Made by a program: the position numbers and the translations under genes. Below, piece after piece: positions 58,501 to 64,000 of a DNA stretch of 64,000 nt. The notes beneath the pieces were generated by a model that was given only the letters and a program-made list of their open reading frames with translations, was not told the origin of the DNA and did no database searches. Source of the DNA: Achatina immaculata. Taxonomy: Eukaryota; Mollusca; Gastropoda; Stylommatophora; Achatinidae. The stretch is from assembly GCA_009760885.1 (NCBI GenBank), contig CM019703.1, positions 13,438,459 to 13,502,458 on the forward strand, written 5' to 3'. Each line of letters starts with the position of its first letter. Position 1 is the stretch's first letter.

Positions 58501-58765
58501 TGTCCATCATTCTTGCTCTCACTCTCATTCCTGCCAGAGTTACTCTTCTCTGACCCATTAGCATCTTTCTCTTCGCTGCTTCCGCCCGCACAGGACACCT
58601 CCGGGTTATTGTTGTTGTTCACCTGACCCCTGGTGTTCAATGCCGCCAGGATGTTCCTGGCGTGTCTGATTGTTTTAGCGGCACTGGATATTTTCAGCAT
58701 GGCGTCATTGAAAGCTGAGTGTGTAGTTCCGAAATCTGTAACGCCTGTGTCCTCCAACCCGTAAT
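55518..58765 (-). CDS. Large disordered protein, 3' coding exon (unknown family)
   Basis: One exon of 3248 bases, open from a splice acceptor (CACTTCAG, exon starting at 58765) to TAA at 55518-55520. The exon's first two bases complete an Asn codon with the upstream exon (59848), so the protein continues from it; the TTG at 58757 is not a start. Over 1,080 residues are rich in Ser, Asp, Glu, Asn and Thr and look disordered. Exceptions, numbered from 58757: a possible helix near 15-45 (FNDAMLKISSAAKTIRHARN), another near 307-335 (ITLDHFKNSLEAAISNLKKL), a basic cluster near 900 (RRLDKRSFGRRFRRRSRSRG, a candidate nuclear-localisation or nucleic-acid contact), and a basic amphipathic C-terminus (FRARLRRFFAQCLRPF). 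No enzyme, membrane segment or signal peptide is visible. No homolog recognised. Clean frame and matching splice phases argue strongly for a real gene. Confidence 0.85.
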
Positions 58766-58974
58766 CTGAAGTGGATAAGAGTAGAAATGATTTTGTTGCG
58801 GTCTGTTATAATCTTTACAAACAGGAAACAACAAGGCTTTCTTACAGTAAAGTAACAGAGAAAAGCACTGTACTTTTCACTTTCAGACATTCAATCAAGT
58901 GCCGTGCCGCGTGGCGTAGGCGATCATTTGGAGAGAAATTCCCTGTCGCTAGACTTGATTATGAGATTCGCCGG

Positions 58975-59350
58975 TGATTTACTTCCTAGCCACACTGACA
59001 GCCCGTCCAGTAACTTCTCTCTCTGTCTTCCTCTGTCTCTTCTTCCCTCAATTTTTCCTGCTGCCACAGTGTGTTTCAATTTTCCTCTTCTCAGGAAATG
59101 TCCTACAAATCTCGCTTGTCTGCCTCTGATCTTTTGCTCTAATGTGCCTTTCAACTGCAGCCTCTCTTAAGACTTCTTCGTTGGTTTTCTTAGCTGTCCC
59201 TGGTACCTTCATCATCCTTCTTATGAACCACATTTCCATGGCCTCCACTTCTCGCTGTACTCTCTTATTCACGGACCATGCTTCACAAAATTGTGGATTG
59301 TCCTCAATTGTTCTTGGGAATGCGCAGTGTTGGTTTCTCCTTGCCAAATA
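58975..59350 (-). mobile_element. LINE fragment, family 3-like
   Basis: Minus-strand EAMEMWFIRRMMKVPGTAKK, TNEEVLREA, a frameshift, then QARFVGHFLRRGKLKHTVA and GKIEGRRDRGRQREKLLDGL. Same architecture as 4.5 kb but clearly diverged, so perhaps a sister subfamily. Confidence 0.8.
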
Positions 59351-59534
59351 ATTGAACAGTCATGACAATCCACAAATCTTTCAGACATTAGAGAAAGAAA
59401 AATGGCAAGAGAAATATCTGGGAAGTGAACCACGGGCTTGATCAACTTTTCAGAATGTGTTACTGGACATACAGAAAACAAGATGAGAATTCGGTGTGGA
59501 GGAAAAGAAGTTGCAGCATGCAGTTGTACTGTAT

Positions 59535-59615
59535 TTGCGTTCTAGTTCAAATAGCGACGGACAGGCATTTGTGGAAAACCCTTGCGGAAGCCCCATGTGC
59601 CCTGGGCACTTAAGG

Positions 59616-59655
<40 letters not shown>
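59535..59655 (+). mobile_element. LINE 3' terminus with (GA)n tail
   Basis: DRHLWKTLAEAPCALGT, stop, TTCA and (GA)n at 59619-59653. Only ~85 coding bases remain: an extreme 5' truncation of the family at 16.5 kb. Confidence 0.85.
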
Positions 59656-59657
<2 letters not shown>

Positions 59658-59847
59658 ACATAGCGAGAACCTAAAGAAGCATCAGGAATATATGCTCCTG
59701 TTTTTTTAGACAGATTTTCTGATAACATTGTTATTATAAAGGATAATAGTAAAGTAAATGATTATATGTGTATTCAAAGGTTATAGAAAAAAATAACCGT
59801 AAAATAACTACAAACCTCGTAACTCCTAAAATCACTCTTATACTCAC

Positions 59848-60232
59848 TTCCTGAATTAGGAAGGTCCGAGCTCTTCTCTTCAACAACGGTCTGTGTGCTC
59901 ATGTCTTTGAAGGCAGCTCCTACGTCGGCGGTGCTCCCCTGTGGTAGGCCGTCACTGCAGTTACCAGAACATTTATTACCATCAGAACCAGACAACGCCC
60001 CGCTGTCTGAAGGGCATCCGGTGCCTGGGCAGTTCTGGTTCCTCAAATCCTCAGGTCTGACTCCAGGAGGTAATCTTCTCACATCCTCACAGTATGGTTT
60101 CCAGGACGGAGTAAGCTGACAGGTCATGAACGGCTCAGCCCAAATGACACATCCTGACCAGACACAAGAATGCTGCCATAAAAACCTTGGACAGTCGTTT
60201 TCGATGATGTTGCCAAAATGATAACAATTCAT
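59848..60232 (-). CDS. Upstream exon of the disordered-protein gene (Cys-rich N-terminal region)
   Basis: From ATG at 60232 the frame reads MNCYHFGNIIENDCPRFLW, QHSCVWSGCVIWAEPFMTC, then WKPYCEDVRRLPPGVRPEDL and a Ser/Gly-rich linker with DMSTQTVVEEKSSD. It leaves at GGA A|GTGAGT (exon end 59848) in phase 1, which fits the acceptor at 58765 exactly. The first 60 residues hold seven Cys and four Trp, suggesting a small folded or disulphide/metal-bound module I cannot name. An in-frame TAA lies four codons before the ATG, but an AG at 60235-60234 could also be an acceptor, so this may or may not be the first coding exon. No signal peptide. Confidence 0.7.
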
Positions 60233-60454
60233 TCTGGTGTATTAACGTGTCGGTCTTTGAATAACAAATGCTGGGAAGGGGTGTGTGTGTTGGGGATAAA
60301 TGCATAATAATAAAGTATTTTGGTATGACGAAGTTGGCAGTGATGTTATGATAACAGATGTGAACGTTATGTAAAGGGCACATGATGAACTATAAATGAG
60401 CATATAACTGGCGTTGTCAGTTGCTGTATACAAGAAAGTTATAAACGAGGGTGA

Positions 60455-60965
60455 GGAAACAAGTAGCTTTAATTTTTATTAGAATAAAAGACAAATATGA
60501 GTTAAAACTCTTCACCACTTTTCAAGAAAGTTCCTAACACGTTCATTGCAAATTCGTACTCACTTCACAAATGCATGGATTCTTCGAGATAACAATCTTC
60601 TGGGTGATCCTGTAGCCATCTACGCATGTGAAATTTAATCTCCCCTTCCGTACCGAACTTCTTCCTACCTAACGCCTTCTTGAGCGGTCCAAATGCATGA
60701 CAGTCACATGGTGCGAGGTCAGGCGAATATATGGGATGTGGAAGACTCCCCAAATGCATATTCGTAATTTGCTGAGCTGTCGCATGTGCTGAAAAGGCAG
60801 CGCGTTATCAGTCTGTAACAACACACTAGAACTGAGCAAACCGCGACGCTGTGACTTGATTTCAAGTTTCAAGTAGTTCTGCGACACATCACAATATGCT
60901 TCACAGCTGATATGGTTCCTCTGGGCAAGTAATATTCCAGGACTGGGCTTTTACTGTCTCAAATA
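60455..60965 (-). pseudogene. Mariner-type transposase fragment (C-terminal half)
   Basis: Minus-strand IKSQRRGLLSSSVLLQTDNA (second catalytic Asp; consensus LLQHDNARPH), then HPIYSPDLAPCDCHAFGPLK (third Asp) and KKALGRKKFGTEGEI, WLQDHPEDCY. Decayed by at least one frameshift between the two blocks; N-terminal half absent. Confidence 0.8.
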
Positions 60966-61570
60966 CTGTTTCTAGTCAACATCAGCATTTTCTAGAATAA
61001 CACTTATTGAAAGCAGATACCATATACGTCAGACTGCTTCTGTCGTCCGTAGTAAAATTCACATAATACATTATGATAAAACAAACATCAACGTTCTCAT
61101 ATTGCGTAACTTTTTGCTATCTGCATCCCGTGTGTTAAATAAATAAGGTCAGAAGAGAAAAATTTGTAGCATCTACTTACAAAATAAGACAAGAACAGAG
61201 ACCAATAAAAAAAAATCAGACGAGAGTCTTCATAAAAAAGACAATATTTTAACGCCACAGGCAAACATTTCCACCCATTCTTTACAGACATAAACGGGCA
61301 GAAACCTTCCCGTGCAACAACAACAACAACAACAACAACAACACCAGCAACAATAACAGCACAACTATTAGAAATACACGTAAGAGAAATACGAGATACT
61401 GAAGAACAAAGCCATCCAAAAAGTTAAAAATAAAACCAACAGAGTGGAAGTTGAAAGTTTACAACAGGCGGGAAGGTAAGCAAACAAAGAAAGCACACAG
61501 GCAGAAAAGCTAAGACAAAGACAGCATTTCTTCCTATAATAAAGACACAGGCGAGACTGGTCATAACAGA
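60966..61570. other. Intergenic with (CAA)n
   Basis: (CAA)n at about 61315-61343. Nothing else recognised. Confidence 0.5.
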
Positions 61571-61754
61571 GGCTTGCATGAGCGACGTCCTAGTGGACAC
61601 CTCCACGTCCACTGTGAGACTGGGGCAACAGTCTCGGAGTGGATCAAAGAGAAATTAATGGCATTAGTAAAATGGAAAGAAAGTGACACGTCCGTGGCAT
61701 CGAGTAAAGATGTAGTGGAAACGCTTGTTAGCCTTCTTTATCCGCTGTACCCTA

Positions 61755-61885
61755 CTATTCCTCCTTTTTCTCCTCCTCTTTTTTTCTTCTCCTCCTCCTC
61801 CTTCTTCCCCCTCTTCCTCCTCCTCCTCCTTCTTCTTCTTCTTCTTCTTTTTCTTCTTCTTCTTCTTCTTCTTCTTTCTGCGTTC
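61755..61885. repeat. Polypyrimidine (CTT/CTC)n tract
   Basis: Near-pure CT of about 130 bases. Confidence 0.95.
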
Positions 61886-62300
61886 CTCCTCAAGGACACT
61901 CACAAAGACAAGTTCACTTTCAGAGATTCAAATCTGCACAAGACAAAAAAGCAACTGATGACAGAGTGCAAAATATACTGTCCAAAAAAAAAAACACATA
62001 GCTTATATAAGTTTAATTTTTTTATATATTATGACAAAAATGTTTCCCTCAGGTATCTCAGAACAAACCAAAAATTGTCACCAAGATATCAGGTCCATGA
62101 TTTAGCGTGAATTTTGCTACTCTTGTATATAATCAGAACGCAGTAGCTGCCCTTGCTAATCACGCATTTTTTTACCATAACTCACGTTGCGTTTCTGGAA
62201 AAGTTGTGATTTTTGTGGTGAGCACAACTCACTTCCCACGCAAATGAAACCCTATGAAACGATGAGGTTACACAAATTCAGTTAATTTTCAAGCAGACAA
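61886..62300. other. Flank of the Tc1 relic, unassigned
   Basis: Terminal inverted repeats expected here for a Tc1 element could not be matched to the right side by eye. Confidence 0.4.
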
Positions 62301-62302
62301 TT

Positions 62303-63313
62303 ATGGCTCGTCTATCGCAAAATTTACGAAACATTGCTATTGGTCGCCTGCAAGCTGGCGAAAGTCAAAGTCAGGTTGCCAGGCATTTAAACGTGCAGCA
62401 GAATACCATCAGTCGACTTTGGTACCGTTTCCAAGCCACTGGGTCAGCTGAAGACCGGCACCTCAGTGGATGACCCAAGGTGACAACAGCAGCTGATGAT
62501 TGCTTTATTCTGGTTCATGACCTCAGAAACAGGTTTACAACAGCTTCCTCAAGTGCCCAGTCATTGCTTGCAGGACGTCGTGTGTCTGATTAAACTGTCC
62601 GGAATAGACTGTGTGAAGCTGGACTGGTGGCACGACGACCTCACCGAGGTCCTGTCTTAACGAGACGCCATCGCCAAAATCGTTTTGTTTGGACCAACCA
62701 GCATCGGCCCTGGACAACTGACAATCAGTGGAGACGTGTCTGGTTTAGTGAAGAATTTTGCTTTGTGTTGCACCGCTATGATATACGGAGAAGAGTCTAC
62801 CGTAGGCCAAATGAACGTTTTCCCTAAAATTGCGTTGATGAAGCTCCGCCGCATGGTGGAGGAGGTGTAATGGTATGGGGAATGATCAATTTCAACGGAA
62901 GGAGTCCATTAGTGCAGATTGAAGGAGGCTTGAATGCGCAGCGATACGTCAATTAAATTCTTCGACCCCATGCCCTTCCATTTTTGGCTGCGCAAATGTC
63001 TGTGTTTCAACAGGACAACGCCAGACCCAATTCTACACGGTTCACCGCATAGTTCCTGACTGCCAACAACATTCTCACCCTTCCCTGACCATCTCTGTCT
63101 CCAGACGCGAATTCGATAGAGCACCTACGAGATGAGCTGCAAAGACGTGTTTGTCATCGAAACTTTTCTCCAGCCAATCGTTGTGATCTGTGGCAGGCAC
63201 TCCAGAAAGAGTGGCCAGCCATCCCACAGAGGCACATCAGACATCTGATAGTATCTATGCCCAGGAGATGCCAGTCGCTGATCGATGCAAGCGGAGGCCA
63301 CACACAGTACTAA
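62303..63313 (+). pseudogene. Tc1-like transposase relic
   Basis: From ATG at 62303: NIAIGRLQAGESQSQVARHL, NTISRLWYRFQATGS (Tc1 paired-like helix-turn-helix), then ARRPHRGPVLTRRHRQNR, WRRVWFSEEFCFVLHR (consensus WS.VLFSDES.F.L; the catalytic Asp is Glu here), GGGGVMVWGMI, VFQQDNARPN (second Asp), SPDANSIEHLRDELQRRV (catalytic Glu) and the end SMPRRCQSLIDASGGHT. At least four in-frame stops plus frameshifts. About 1 kb of coding length is normal for Tc1. Confidence 0.92.
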
Positions 63314-64000
63314 CTTGAGAACCCCTGGGACTAATAAATTATCGTCACACAGATGCAAGAAACTGTCAAGTGTGTGTTTAAAACCTTATGTGCAATTTGA
63401 AAATTTGATTCACTCAATTTAAAAAAGCTATTGAATTATCAAAGTTTTGGCTTAAATTTGGTCATCAGTAGTTATGCGTTTCTTTTTTTTTTTTTTTTTG
63501 AACAGTATATAAACTGACCTTATATAGTTGGTCTAGAAAAGGCTTGCATTTTAGGCGTTAGCTTGTAGCTTATAGCTGCAGTGAGAGCAAGAGAGAGAGA
63601 GAGAGAGAGAGAGAAATGAGAGAGAGAGTGAAGGAGAGAGAAAGTGAAGAGAGAGAGAGGAGAGAAAGTGAGAGAGTGAGAGAGGAGAGAGAGAGAAGGG
63701 AGAGAGCGAGGAATGTATTGCAAAATTCGATAATTTTTCTTGAGCATCCTCTTGTCACGAGAAATGTAAGGAAAAAATGGCAGAAATCACAGACTAACAA
63801 AATGTGTATTCAAGTATTTTCACTAAAACAACACTGAAATCGAAAAAAGAAAACACATAATGTTGCTGACACATGTGAATTCCAAGAGTATCTCACAAAG
63901 ATAATCAATTTTTCGGATCCGTGATCTTCCATTTTCATAAATATAAATAAATTTACACTGAACTACAGTATGGGTTTCTTTCCTGGGGTAACGGAATCAC
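63314..64000. other. Right edge, no gene
   Basis: A T-run at 63482-63499 and (GA)n-rich low complexity at 63588-63710. Nothing else recognised. Confidence 0.6.

Larger units (their letters stand above)
58766..59847. other. Intron of the minus-strand gene
   Basis: 1.08 kb bounded by a GTGAGT donor and CTTCAG acceptor on the minus strand. It holds a family 3 LINE (58975-59350) and a (GA)n-tailed LINE end (59535-59655). Confidence 0.75.

Overview
This is intron-rich, repeat-laden metazoan nuclear DNA. The receptor exons obey GT-AG splicing with matching phases, and the rest is dominated by non-LTR retrotransposon tails, tRNA-derived SINEs, mariner/Tc1 relics and many minisatellites. The mix looks molluscan or more broadly lophotrochozoan, but that is inference; no rRNA, mitochondrial or lineage-diagnostic gene is present. 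I found no bacterial, plasmid or viral gene organisation.

Plus strand, 1-34.8 kb: the 3' part of an ionotropic glutamate receptor gene. Six exons (2-135, 1023-1173, 5547-5692, 7784-7996, 26555-26714, 34008-34202) join in frame. They encode the end of M1, the pore loop, M3 with a TANLAAF motif, the S2 ligand-binding lobe, M4 and a short cytoplasmic tail. The 5' exons lie left of the window. Introns hold a foldback element with a nested SINE, six LINE families, a SINE family, a medium-copy repeat (called R1 here), and minisatellites of 30, 32, 39 and 24 bp. The 24-bp array covers about 4.6 kb and has higher-order structure.

35-54 kb: no recognisable host gene except one speculative first exon (37609-37846). 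This part has an RTE-like LINE with an uninterrupted reverse transcriptase frame (38.4-39.6 kb), a ~1.95 kb tandem duplication ending in 46-bp satellite arrays (39.4-43.3 kb), two mariner relics (46.2-47.3 and 48.2-49.5 kb; the second has both inverted repeats and a TA target duplication), and long CT-rich tracts.

Minus strand, 60.2-55.5 kb: one gene with at least two coding exons. The large 3' exon alone encodes over 1,080 residues of mostly disordered, Ser/Asp/Asn-rich protein with two basic clusters; I recognise no family. To its right are a mariner fragment (60.5-60.9 kb) and a degenerate Tc1 transposase (62.3-63.3 kb).

The two host genes show no functional link. The strongest leads are the unusual pore and ligand-site residues of the receptor, two duplicated splice sites (one at the receptor's last exon), the minisatellite that starts at a splice donor, and LINE families that each end in their own microsatellite. 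I did not find a convincing wholly new biological system.
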